The notes below the pieces were generated by a model, which saw only the letters and a program-made list of their open reading frames with translations, made no database searches and was not told the origin of the DNA. A program made the position numbers and the translations under genes. Below, in pieces: positions 6,996 to 12,916 of a stretch of 16,131 nucleotides of DNA. How positions within the stretch are numbered: position 1 is the stretch's first letter; every line of letters starts with the position of its first letter. This stretch comes from Candidatus Woesearchaeota archaeon. Its GTDB lineage: Archaea; Nanobdellota; Nanobdellia; Woesearchaeales; UBA11716. The stretch lies in assembly GCA_013329175.1 (NCBI GenBank), contig DUKR01000111.1, positions 1 through 16,131 of the forward strand. Direction: 5' to 3'.

Positions 6996-9581
6996 TCATC
7001 CCATATACGCAGGCTTCTCTTCAGCCATCTGCCTGGCCCTGGCTGACGAGAAATGCTTTTTCAGTTCCTCATAGCTCTTCTCGACATCCTTAGTGAGGGA
7101 GGGCGGCACCTTCAAAAGCGCTTCTTCAAAGGCTTCCATGGCAACTTCTTTTGCATTGATGTCCTTGCGAAGGGTAAGCAGTGCAGCCTCCCTGCACACG
7201 GACTCAATGTCTGATCCTGCATACCCTTCCATCTTCCTGGCAAGAGCATCCAACTTCACGTTCTTCAGCGGCATCCCTGCGGTGTGCACCTGCAGTATCT
7301 CAAGCCTTGAGCCATAATCAGGAGCAGAGGTAAGAATGACCCTGTCAAACCTTCCTGGCCGCAGGAGCGCTGTATCAACAATGTCTGGCCTGTTCGTCGC
7401 TGCGATGATGACCACGTCATTCAGCGCCTCAAGCCCGTCAATCTCGGTCAGCAACTGGTTAACGACGCGCTCAGTCACATGGGCATCGCCTGTAACCCCC
7501 CGCCGTGGGGCGATAGAATCAACCTCATCAAAAAATATCACGGTGGGCGACACCTGCCGTGCCTTCTTGAACACTTCCCTCACAGCCTTCTCTGATTCCC
7601 CAACCCATTTTGACAGAAGCTCAGGGCCCTTCACCAAAATAAAATTAGCCTGCGACTCAGTCGCTACGGCTTTGGCAAGCATGGTCTTCCCCGTGCCTGG
7701 CGCGCCATAGAGCAGAATGCCCCGTGGCGGCCTGATGCCCATGCGCGTGAACACCTCAGGCCTCTTCAGCGGCCATTCAACTGCCTCCTTGAGCTCCTGC
7801 TTCACCTCTTCAAGGCCGCCGATGTGGCTCCATTTCACATTCGGCTTCTCGATAAGCACCTCGCGAAGCGCTGATGGCCTGACAACCTTGAGTGCCTCCT
7901 TGAAATCATCAAGCGTGATGCGCAGTTTTTCAAGGACTTCCTTTGATATCGGCTCGTCCTCATTCAGTTTCAATTCAGGAAGCACCCTTCGCAGAAGGAC
8001 CATGGCAGCCTCCTTTGCCAAAGAGGATAGGTCAGCTCCCACAAAGCCATGCGTGATGTCAGCAAGCAGCTTTAAGTCCAGCTCAACCCCTTTTTCACGC
8101 GCCTTTGAGAACAATATCGGCAGGACAACCCCTGCCCCTATCAACTCAACTATAAGCTGCGTCTGCTGGCTTGAGAGCTTCTTGTCAGCTATCTTCAGAA
8201 ACGCCTCTTTTGGATTGTCCGACTGCCAGACCTCATCAGCACCAGCAATGGTCAGGATGTTCTTTGCCAGAGCCTCAAGCTTTGGCCTGCTCTCCAGAAT
8301 CTTCTTGTAGCCTTCAGCAGTCTTCTTGTCAAGGGATTTGATATCAGCACCATTATGCTTAAGCGCCAGCATTATGCTCTCCGAATCCAGGCTCCCATCA
8401 AACGGCATGAATCGCGTATGAATCTTCAGGATGTTCAGCCTGCCTTTCTTTCCTGGAACCCCGATTTCAATCTCCCTATCAAACCTGCCAGGCCTTCGAA
8501 GGGCCGGGTCAAGAATATTTGGAACGTTTGATGCAGCAATCACCACGACCTTGCCCCTTGACTGCAAGCCGTCCATCAGCGCAAGCAGCTGAGCTACAAC
8601 CCTGCGCTCCACTTCTCCACGCGTTTCCTCACGTTTAGCAGCGATAGCATCTATCTCGTCAATGAAGATGACTGACGGTGCATGCTTCTGAGCCTCTTCA
8701 AATTTTTTCCTTAAGTTTTCTTCAGACTGGCCATAATACTTGCTCATGATCTCAGGCCCGTTGATCAGGATGAAATGAGAATTCGTTTCATTCGCCACGG
8801 CTTTTGCTAGCAGCGTCTTTCCCGTGCCTGGAGGCCCGTGCAGAAGAACGCCCTTTGGCGCTTCAATCCCAAGCCTCTCAAATATTTCGGGATGCTTCAG
8901 CGGAAGCTCAACCATCTCCCGAACCTTCTTAATCTCGTCGTCAAGCCCGCCGATGTCCTCATAGGTGATGTCAGGGACGCTCTCTTCCTGGACATCAACT
9001 GCTTCTGGATTGAACACCACTTCGGTATGCTCAGAGATGATGACTGCCTGCTTAGGCAGAGTGTCTGCAACCACAAACTTGATATCTCCAAACCCGAATC
9101 CCATCATGTTCTCGTCAAGGATGTTGAACACGTCCTCAAAGAACGGGCTCTCGCTCATGGCTGACCTGCGCCTGCGCGTGCCGCCCAGAGCGACGATGTC
9201 TCCCTTCACCACTGCCCGCCCAATCAGGCCTGACTTAAAGAGTTCAGGGCTTGCCCGAACGATGATGCCCTTTCTTGCCGGCGCAATAATGACCTTTTTT
9301 GCCTCTTTCACCTCTGCCTTCTTTAGGGTAACCATCTCTCCTATGCTTGTCTTAACGTTCTTTCGGATGATGCCGTCCATCCTGATGATGTTAAGGCCTA
9401 GATCCCCTGGATAGGCACGGTCAATGATGGCGACACTAGCGCGCTCGCCATTGATTTCAACAATGTCACCCACCTTAAGGCCCGCCTGCGCCATGAATCC
9501 TGAGTCTATTCTCACGATGCCCTTGTTCACGTCATCCTGAATGGCTTCAGCAACTTTCAGCCTCACTTCACCCTGCACCAT
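6996..9581 (-). CDS. cdc48: Cdc48/p97 (VCP-like) two-ring AAA+ unfoldase
   Basis: This ATP-driven hexameric unfoldase extracts and unfolds proteins, in archaea probably feeding the proteasome. Domains in order: double-psi beta-barrel (about 1-95), second N-terminal domain (about 100-190), and AAA ring D1 with Walker A GPPGTGKT (249-256), Walker B FIDEID (306-311) and RRPGRFD (362-368). Ring D2 has Walker A GAPGTGKT (626-633), Walker B FFDEVD (683-688) and RPGRFD (741-746). The odd part is about 100 extra residues (roughly 396-499) between MPFDG and LDLKLLADITHGFVGADL in the D1 helical subdomain, where family members normally have a few residues. At 861 residues it is longer than typical archaeal Cdc48 by about that amount. 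The C-terminus AYMG resembles but does not match the HbYX proteasome-docking tail. The ATG at 9581 lies 27-28 nt below a TATA box, suggesting a leaderless mRNA. Confidence 0.96.
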   Translation of the reverse strand: MVQGEVRLKVAEAIQDDVNKGIVRIDSGFMAQAGLKVGDIVEINGERASVAIIDRAYPGDLGLNIIRMDGIIRKNVKTSIGEMVTLKKAEVKEAKKVIIAPARKGIIVRASPELFKSGLIGRAVVKGDIVALGGTRRRRSAMSESPFFEDVFNILDENMMGFGFGDIKFVVADTLPKQAVIISEHTEVVFNPEAVDVQEESVPDITYEDIGGLDDEIKKVREMVELPLKHPEIFERLGIEAPKGVLLHGPPGTGKTLLAKAVANETNSHFILINGPEIMSKYYGQSEENLRKKFEEAQKHAPSVIFIDEIDAIAAKREETRGEVERRVVAQLLALMDGLQSRGKVVVIAASNVPNILDPALRRPGRFDREIEIGVPGKKGRLNILKIHTRFMPFDGSLDSESIMLALKHNGADIKSLDKKTAEGYKKILESRPKLEALAKNILTIAGADEVWQSDNPKEAFLKIADKKLSSQQTQLIVELIGAGVVLPILFSKAREKGVELDLKLLADITHGFVGADLSSLAKEAAMVLLRRVLPELKLNEDEPISKEVLEKLRITLDDFKEALKVVRPSALREVLIEKPNVKWSHIGGLEEVKQELKEAVEWPLKRPEVFTRMGIRPPRGILLYGAPGTGKTMLAKAVATESQANFILVKGPELLSKWVGESEKAVREVFKKARQVSPTVIFFDEVDSIAPRRGVTGDAHVTERVVNQLLTEIDGLEALNDVVIIAATNRPDIVDTALLRPGRFDRVILTSAPDYGSRLEILQVHTAGMPLKNVKLDALARKMEGYAGSDIESVCREAALLTLRKDINAKEVAMEAFEEALLKVPPSLTKDVEKSYEELKKHFSSARARQMAEEKPAYMG

Positions 9582-9604
9582 AATTCTCTGCGTGGCTAGA
9601 GCTA

Positions 9605-9612
9605 ATTATAAA
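9605..9612 (-). promoter_or_regulatory. TATA box for cdc48
   Basis: The minus strand reads TTTATAAT, in CTTTTTATAATTAG, centred 27-28 nt upstream of the cdc48 ATG at 9581. No Shine-Dalgarno sequence lies between, consistent with leaderless translation. Confidence 0.6.
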
Positions 9613-9653
9613 AAGCTTTTCTTGAAGAGATTGAAAGGGTTAGAGGTAAGAAT

Positions 9654-9676
9654 CACAAGAAAACAAGCCCGTGGCT
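9654..9676 (-). terminator. Possible terminator of the SecB-like gene
   Basis: Seven bases past the TAA at 9684, AGCC-ACG-GGCT forms a short hairpin (9666-9676), followed on the minus strand by TTGTTTTCTTG. The stem is only 4 bp, but archaeal termination depends mainly on U-rich runs. The call is weak. Confidence 0.3.
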
Positions 9677-9683
9677 AAAGGGA

Positions 9684-10097
9684 TTACTTCTTCTTCAGGT
9701 CAACCCTTGGCAATTGGATGGGGGGGGGCAGGTTGATCTCCTGCGTGAGGTTCAGTGCCTGCACCGTGCACTTTGAAAGCGTTGCGTTCAGGACTGGCGC
9801 AATGATGTCTGATGCTATCTTCTTCTCCTTCTTCCACTGCTTTAGGATGTCTTCTGCATTTGCTGGCTCGGCGATGTAGAGCATGCTGCCTTCAATGGTC
9901 ACCTTGCCAACCTTTGGCTCGTATTCCGAAGTATAGGTGAACGATATCTTCATCGCCTTCTGGTCACCCTTGCCCAAAGAGATATCTGACTCTTCTATGC
10001 CCGTGATAGTCACATTGTTCTTGATGTTGACTTTACCTTTTGCAACTTCCTGCTTTTCTGCTAGAATTTTTGTGAAATTGAACCCGACAACTGACAT
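9684..10097 (-). CDS. Small SecB-like protein (putative chaperone), hypothetical
   Basis: This 137-residue protein shows alternating beta-strand-like segments (VNIKNNVTITGIEES; AMKISFTYTSEYEP; KVTIEGSMLYIA), then a long helix (82-115) and a Pro-rich tail, EINLPPPIQLPRV (120-132). That order of strands, a C-terminal helix and an NLPP..PRV end recalls the SecB fold, and SecB-like proteins are known outside proteobacteria. This is a fold impression; I would otherwise call it a conserved hypothetical protein. A cytoplasmic holdase role would be the guess. No signal peptide is present. The ATG at 10097 is supported by GGTGAT (10104-10109) six bases upstream. The PPP codons form a run of nine identical bases (9720-9728 on the plus strand), a slippage-prone tract. 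The gene lies upstream of cdc48 on the same strand but cdc48 has its own TATA box. Confidence 0.7.
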   Translation of the reverse strand: MSVVGFNFTKILAEKQEVAKGKVNIKNNVTITGIEESDISLGKGDQKAMKISFTYTSEYEPKVGKVTIEGSMLYIAEPANAEDILKQWKKEKKIASDIIAPVLNATLSKCTVQALNLTQEINLPPPIQLPRVDLKKK

Positions 10098-10103
10098 TGC
10101 TCT

Positions 10104-10140
10104 ATCACCAAAACTACCCTAACGAGGAAGTGTATATAAA
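10104..10140 (-). promoter_or_regulatory. TATA box and Shine-Dalgarno site of the SecB-like gene
   Basis: TTTATATA (10133-10140, minus strand) is centred about 40 nt upstream of the ATG, giving a leader of roughly 13 nt that holds GGTGAT (10104-10109) six bases before the start. Unlike several neighbours, this gene appears to have a true leader with a ribosome binding site. Confidence 0.55.
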
Positions 10141-10156
10141 GTTTTTCCCTTGCTTT

Positions 10157-10277
10157 CGGAAGTTAGGGTGCATAACTTTAAAGTGGGTAGACTCGAGGGT
10201 TCTCTATGCAAGGTGAATTGGAAGCCGAGGGCATGCAGTTGAATTACCCACACGAAAGTTATGCACCCTCGGAAGTT
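10157..10277. mobile_element. MITE-like element with 15-bp terminal inverted repeats and 8-bp target duplication
   Basis: AGGGTGCATAACTTT (10165-10179) is perfectly inverted as AAAGTTATGCACCCT (10255-10269). CGGAAGTT stands directly outside both ends (10157-10164 and 10270-10277), as a target-site duplication would. The element itself is 105 bp. Next to the ends a second inverted pair, GTGGGTA/TACCCAC (10183-10189 and 10245-10251), extends the stem after a 3-by-3 internal loop, so the whole could fold into one long hairpin. There is no room for a transposase; it would be moved in trans. It sits between two divergent promoters and interrupts neither TATA box. The parent insertion-sequence family is not identified. 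Confidence 0.75.
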
Positions 10278-10312
10278 TGCGGATGCAGCAATGAGCTAAT
10301 GTGCGGGAAACG

Positions 10313-10320
10313 TTTTAAAG
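10313..10320 (+). promoter_or_regulatory. TATA box for the HAD phosphatase gene
   Basis: TTTTAAAG is centred 25-26 nt upstream of the ATG at 10342, which places the transcription start at or next to the start codon (leaderless). Confidence 0.55.
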
Positions 10321-10341
10321 CGCCAGCAACTCTCTCTTACC

Positions 10342-11001
10342 ATGCCATACAAGCTTGTGTGCTTTGACATTGACGGAACACTCATAGACAACGTAACCTC
10401 TGCCTGGCAGCTCTTCCATGACCACTTCAGGATTGACCCTCAAAAGAGGGCAAGGGCAAGAGACGACTTCTATGCTGGAAAGATTACCTACTGCGAGTGG
10501 GCAGAGCACGACGTTGCCCTCTGGATAGCGCAGGGCGCAACAAGAGAGCGCATGATCCAGGCAGTAACCAGTCTTTGCGTCATGAAAGGAGCGCTTACGG
10601 CCATAGGAAGGCTTAGGGAAAAAGGCATCATGCTTGCTGTGATATCAGGCTCAGTTGACCTCATCCCCCATGCCCTCATCCCTGATTTTTCTGATACCTT
10701 TGCTGATGTCTTCATCAACAGGCTCCATTTTGATAGCAAAGGGAAGCTTACTGGCGTTGAGGTCACTGACTTTGACATAGACGGGAAGGCAGAGGCGCTG
10801 AAAAGGATTGCAGAGCGCGAGGGCATTGCCCTTGGCGAGTGCGTCTTTGTTGGTGATCACACCAACGACATCAAGGCTCTGAAAGAAGCTGGCCTGGGCA
10901 TTGCCTTTGACCCTAAAGACGAATCACTTGACCAGGCGGCCGACGTGGTCATACGAGAAAAGGACATCAGCCTTATCCTGCCGTACATACTCAACAGCTA
11001 G
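10342..11001 (+). CDS. HAD-superfamily phosphatase, SerB-like
   Basis: This 219-residue protein has all four HAD motifs: DIDGT (9-13; nucleophile D9, acid/base D11), SGS (102-104), K149 in GKAEAL, and GDHTND (171-176; D172, D176 for Mg). A helical cap lies between motifs I and II (about 15-85), as in the C1-capped phosphoserine phosphatase-like group. It should remove phosphate from a small metabolite. Phosphoserine is possible, but motif I is DGT, not the DST usual for SerB, and motif IV differs from GDGAND, so the substrate is open. The gene is the only clear plus-strand gene in the window. Its 3' end overlaps the convergent phosphopantothenate synthetase gene by 11 bp, which would give complementary transcript ends. 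The MITE-like element lies upstream of its promoter. Confidence 0.88.
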   Translation: MPYKLVCFDIDGTLIDNVTSAWQLFHDHFRIDPQKRARARDDFYAGKITYCEWAEHDVALWIAQGATRERMIQAVTSLCVMKGALTAIGRLREKGIMLAVISGSVDLIPHALIPDFSDTFADVFINRLHFDSKGKLTGVEVTDFDIDGKAEALKRIAEREGIALGECVFVGDHTNDIKALKEAGLGIAFDPKDESLDQAADVVIREKDISLILPYILNS

Positions 11002-11737
11002 AATTTCCCGAGCGCATGCGTGATATGGCTTTTTTCAGGATTGCCTTATTGGCATGGTCTTTGACAAGTAAACGGGTTTGATGCCGTGACCGTGATTTCT
11101 TTTTCATCCCCTCTATCTCCCTGATGAGCAGCGGCATGGCCCGCACGACATTGTCAACAATGCTCACCGTAGCCATCCGTGAAGTCCTTGACAATGGATT
11201 CAGGTCAATGGTGACAACCCTCTTCCCCATTGCAACCAGAGCACCACACCTGTCACCATCCTCAAGAGGAACGAACACCACGTCTGCCTTTGCAATGCCT
11301 GAAGGATTGCAGAGCCTTCTGTTATGCCTAATCCCTTTAATCAGCGCAGCCGACGGAAGCAGCACCTCCTTTGCCCCATTCTTTTTCAGGAAAGCGGCAA
11401 TCTTCCGCTCCCTTTTTTTTGAGGAGTGAAAGATGTTCACCTCAAGCGGCGCGCCAAGGATGACGGACAGCCGCACCAGCTCCTTTGGAACAAGCGCAGC
11501 AGCATTGCCGTTCACCGAAAGCACAGGATGATTTGCAGCAAGCAACAATGCCGCAGCAGTCCTGATGGCATCCTTAGCAAAAGGATGGGTTTTCTCGCCA
11601 AGGAGATAGTCAAACGCCTCCCCCCTGCCATGTGCAATCAGCCCATGGATGGAGGTTATGCCTGCCTCAACACCGGCGGCAATCAATTCCCTTGTGGCAA
11701 GGGATATGTACCGCGGATGTGATGTTGGCACTGCCAT
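10991..11737 (-). CDS. Archaeal phosphopantothenate synthetase (4-phosphopantoate--beta-alanine ligase)
   Basis: The enzyme joins 4-phosphopantoate and beta-alanine with ATP in the archaeal route to coenzyme A, replacing bacterial pantothenate synthetase and kinase. Diagnostic motifs are SHPRYISLATRE (6-17), GITSIHGLIAHGRGEAFDYL (26-45), NGNAAAL (76-82), and DLNPLSRTSRMATVSIVDNV (178-197). Counting from the ATG the protein has 248 residues, normal for the family, with a basic C-terminal tail of about 35 residues. I chose the ATG at 11737 over a GTG at 11746 because the TATA box (11760-11767) is centred 26 nt above the ATG but only 17 nt above the GTG. Pantoate kinase, its usual pathway partner, is not in the window. 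The gene converges with and overlaps the HAD phosphatase gene. Confidence 0.93.
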   Translation of the reverse strand: MAVPTSHPRYISLATRELIAAGVEAGITSIHGLIAHGRGEAFDYLLGEKTHPFAKDAIRTAAALLLAANHPVLSVNGNAAALVPKELVRLSVILGAPLEVNIFHSSKKRERKIAAFLKKNGAKEVLLPSAALIKGIRHNRRLCNPSGIAKADVVFVPLEDGDRCGALVAMGKRVVTIDLNPLSRTSRMATVSIVDNVVRAMPLLIREIEGMKKKSRSRHQTRLLVKDHANKAILKKAISRMRSGNSSC

Positions 11738-11758
11738 ACCAACCACAAAAGAAAAAGC

Positions 11759-11944
11759 CTATTTAAGCATTGCCAAGAGCAGGGGTGTGGGACAGAATAG
11801 CTTTATGCTAGCCAGTATAAATTGTGCCATAGCATCGTACAGAAGCATGCTGTAGTAGCTATCCATGCGCAATGTCTTTATCCTTATCCTAATGCCATTA
11901 TCTTTTACCCTCTCTATTGTTTTGGTGAAAAGGTAATACTTCAC
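11759..11944 (-). CDS. Possible 61-residue ORF, or relic, between repeat and PPS promoter
   Basis: A GTG-initiated frame runs from 11944 to the TAG at 11759-11761, giving a basic, partly hydrophobic peptide with GIRIRIKTLRMDSYYSMLL and LLYDAMAQFILASIKLF. The frame stays open upstream into the dispersed repeat, so the true N-terminus, if any, may have been disrupted by it. Its stop codon overlaps the TATA box of the downstream gene. I recognise no family. The rest of 11747-11957 shows nothing else I can support. Confidence 0.2.
   Translation of the reverse strand: MKYYLFTKTIERVKDNGIRIRIKTLRMDSYYSMLLYDAMAQFILASIKLFCPTPLLLAMLK
11760..11767 (-). promoter_or_regulatory. TATA box for phosphopantothenate synthetase
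   Basis: The minus strand reads CTTAAATA, centred 26-27 nt upstream of the ATG at 11737. It implies a leaderless transcript and decides the start codon in favour of that ATG. Confidence 0.55.
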
Positions 11945-11957
11945 CTTTATGAAGTCT

Positions 11958-12156
11958 GCAAGCGCAGGCCCGAGCCGTTTTTGTTTTCACTTCCTTTCCT
12001 TCACTTTTTTTCACTTTTCTTTTCCCCCGTCGGAAAGTGCAATGAGGGGATTGCCAGAATCGAAAAGAAGGAAGTCACGCATTGGCTGTGGAAGCGATGG
12101 GAGGTACGGCCAATGCCTTTTCAGGGAATGTTTTGGGGGGGGAATGCCAAATGTCC
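11958..12156 (+). repeat. Dispersed ~199-bp repeat, plus-strand copy
   Basis: This 199-bp unit recurs in inverted orientation at 15741-15938. Both begin GCAAGCGCAG..CCGAGCCGTTTTTGTT, continue with a pyrimidine-rich tract of about 45 nt, a CCCCGTCGGAA.GTGCAAT block and a variable spacer, and end in a highly conserved block (52 of 54 bases identical) followed by a T/G tract and GGAATGCCAAATGTCC. The conserved block contains an 11-bp stem: 12079-12089 pairs with 12106-12116 around a 16-nt loop. The T/G tract is T4G8 here and T5G6 in the other copy, which shifts the reading frame, so the unit is probably not protein-coding. It lies in the 531-bp gap between the PPS and adenylate kinase genes. Confidence 0.85.
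12079..12116 (+). other. Conserved hairpin within the dispersed repeat
   Basis: GCATTGGCTGT pairs with ACGGCCAATGC (11 bp including one G-T), with the loop GGAAGCGATGGGAGGT. The inverted copy has the same hairpin at 15780-15817 with a single loop substitution. It could be the core of a structured RNA, a protein-binding site, or the end of a mobile element. Confidence 0.55.
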
Positions 12157-12158
12157 TC

Positions 12159-12231
12159 GTGTCCTTAAATCGTTCTTGACCCACTATTCCCTTGAGGAGA
12201 ATAGGATGCTCTGGGAACGATATTAGGACAC
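12159..12231. repeat. Imperfect 17-bp inverted repeat with nested hairpin
   Basis: GTGTCCTTAAATCGTTC (12159-12175) and GAACGATATTAGGACAC (12215-12231) are complementary at 15 of 17 positions. Nested inside, CTATTC (12184-12189) pairs with GAATAG (12199-12204), with CC/GG pairing further in. The result is a 73-nt folded unit beginning 2 nt after the dispersed repeat. No target duplication is visible. It could be a structured RNA, a small element, or a bidirectional terminator between the repeat and the adenylate kinase gene. Confidence 0.5.
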
Positions 12232-12253
12232 TAAGAATAAATAAGTAGTCCTT

Positions 12254-12275
12254 AATAAACTTTGCTTAGTTTATT
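12254..12275 (-). terminator. Probable terminator of the glycogen synthase-galT-adk operon
   Basis: AATAAAC (12254-12260) pairs with GTTTATT (12269-12275) across an 8-nt loop, 2 nt past the adenylate kinase TAA at 12278-12280. Downstream on the minus strand the sequence stays T/A-rich (TTATTTATTC). Confidence 0.45.
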
Positions 12276-12277
12276 GT

Positions 12278-12880
12278 TTAACAATTCCTCAGCGGATATA
12301 AGAACCTAAAGCCATACTCCTTTTTGGGAGACCGCAGGTCAACCTTTAGCTCTTTCATAATCCTTCGATGGATATCCTTAACAGTCCCAACACCATCTAC
12401 TTCATGCAGGATGCCCTGTCTTTTGTAGTACTTAATCAATGGCTCAGTCAGCCTGTGATAGACGTTCAGCCTGTTCTTTATGACCTCAGGCTTGTCATCA
12501 GCTCTTTTGCGTATTGCCAGGCGCTGGATGATAAATTTGTCAGGAACCTTCAGGTCAATGACATGAGTCACTTCAATAATAGTATTAACAAACTTTGCCT
12601 GTACCAGATCACGGGGGAAGCCGTCAAGCAGAAAGCCGCTTTTGCAGTCCTTATGCACAAGGCGCTCAGCTACAATCCTATCAATAAGTTCGTCTGGAAC
12701 CAGCTTTCCTTTCTCTATGTATCCCTTTAATTCCTGTGCTAGTGCAGTCTTCTGCTCCAGGGTATGGCGCAGGATGTTGCCTGTGGAAATGGGCGGGATA
12801 TTAAGCTCTTTTATGATTAATTCAGCCTGAGTGCCTTTGCCTGATCCCGGAGGGCCTAAAAGGATTATGCCGTGCTTCAT
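12278..12880 (-). CDS. adk: Adenylate kinase with minimal LID
   Basis: The enzyme interconverts ATP + AMP and 2 ADP. In this 200-residue protein the P-loop GPPGSGKGT is at 9-17, the AMP-site motif ISTGNILR at 31-38 (STGN where STGD is common), DGFPR at 86-90, and RADD at 126-129. The LID domain is almost absent: RLAIRKRADD runs straight from the first LID arginines to the RxDD motif, where bacterial long forms have over 30 residues between and short AK1-type enzymes about four more than here. A small tail of about 20 residues follows the usual end. A UMP/CMP or other NMP kinase specificity cannot be excluded. It is third in the operon, starting 36 nt after the galT stop; the ATG at 12880 has only a weak AGGAAAG site upstream. 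Confidence 0.9.
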   Translation of the reverse strand: MKHGIILLGPPGSGKGTQAELIIKELNIPPISTGNILRHTLEQKTALAQELKGYIEKGKLVPDELIDRIVAERLVHKDCKSGFLLDGFPRDLVQAKFVNTIIEVTHVIDLKVPDKFIIQRLAIRKRADDKPEVIKNRLNVYHRLTEPLIKYYKRQGILHEVDGVGTVKDIHRRIMKELKVDLRSPKKEYGFRFLYPLRNC

Positions 12881-12916
12881 TTCTGCTCTTTCCTAAGCTT
12901 TTCTGAAAGCGCCTAA

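Noticed and set aside
7717..8310. Long plus-strand open frame (197 codons) opposite cdc48.
   Set aside because: It is antisense to well-conserved AAA+ coding sequence and has a Ser-rich composition typical of antisense shadows; the same applies to the other long frames opposite mutS, cdc48 and the glycogen operon.
10157..10277. The folded region between the SecB-like and HAD genes as a tRNA or other standard RNA gene.
   Set aside because: No T-loop or cloverleaf motif is present, and the perfect ends with a flanking direct duplication fit a transposable element better.
11949..12179. Frames through the two repeat copies give similar peptides (RIGCGSDGRYGQCLFRECF in both), which could suggest a gene family.
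   Set aside because: The copies differ by one base in the T/G tract (12 versus 11) and in the pyrimidine tract, so the frames diverge on both sides. Similarity is explained by nucleotide identity of a non-coding repeat, and other frames show the same effect.
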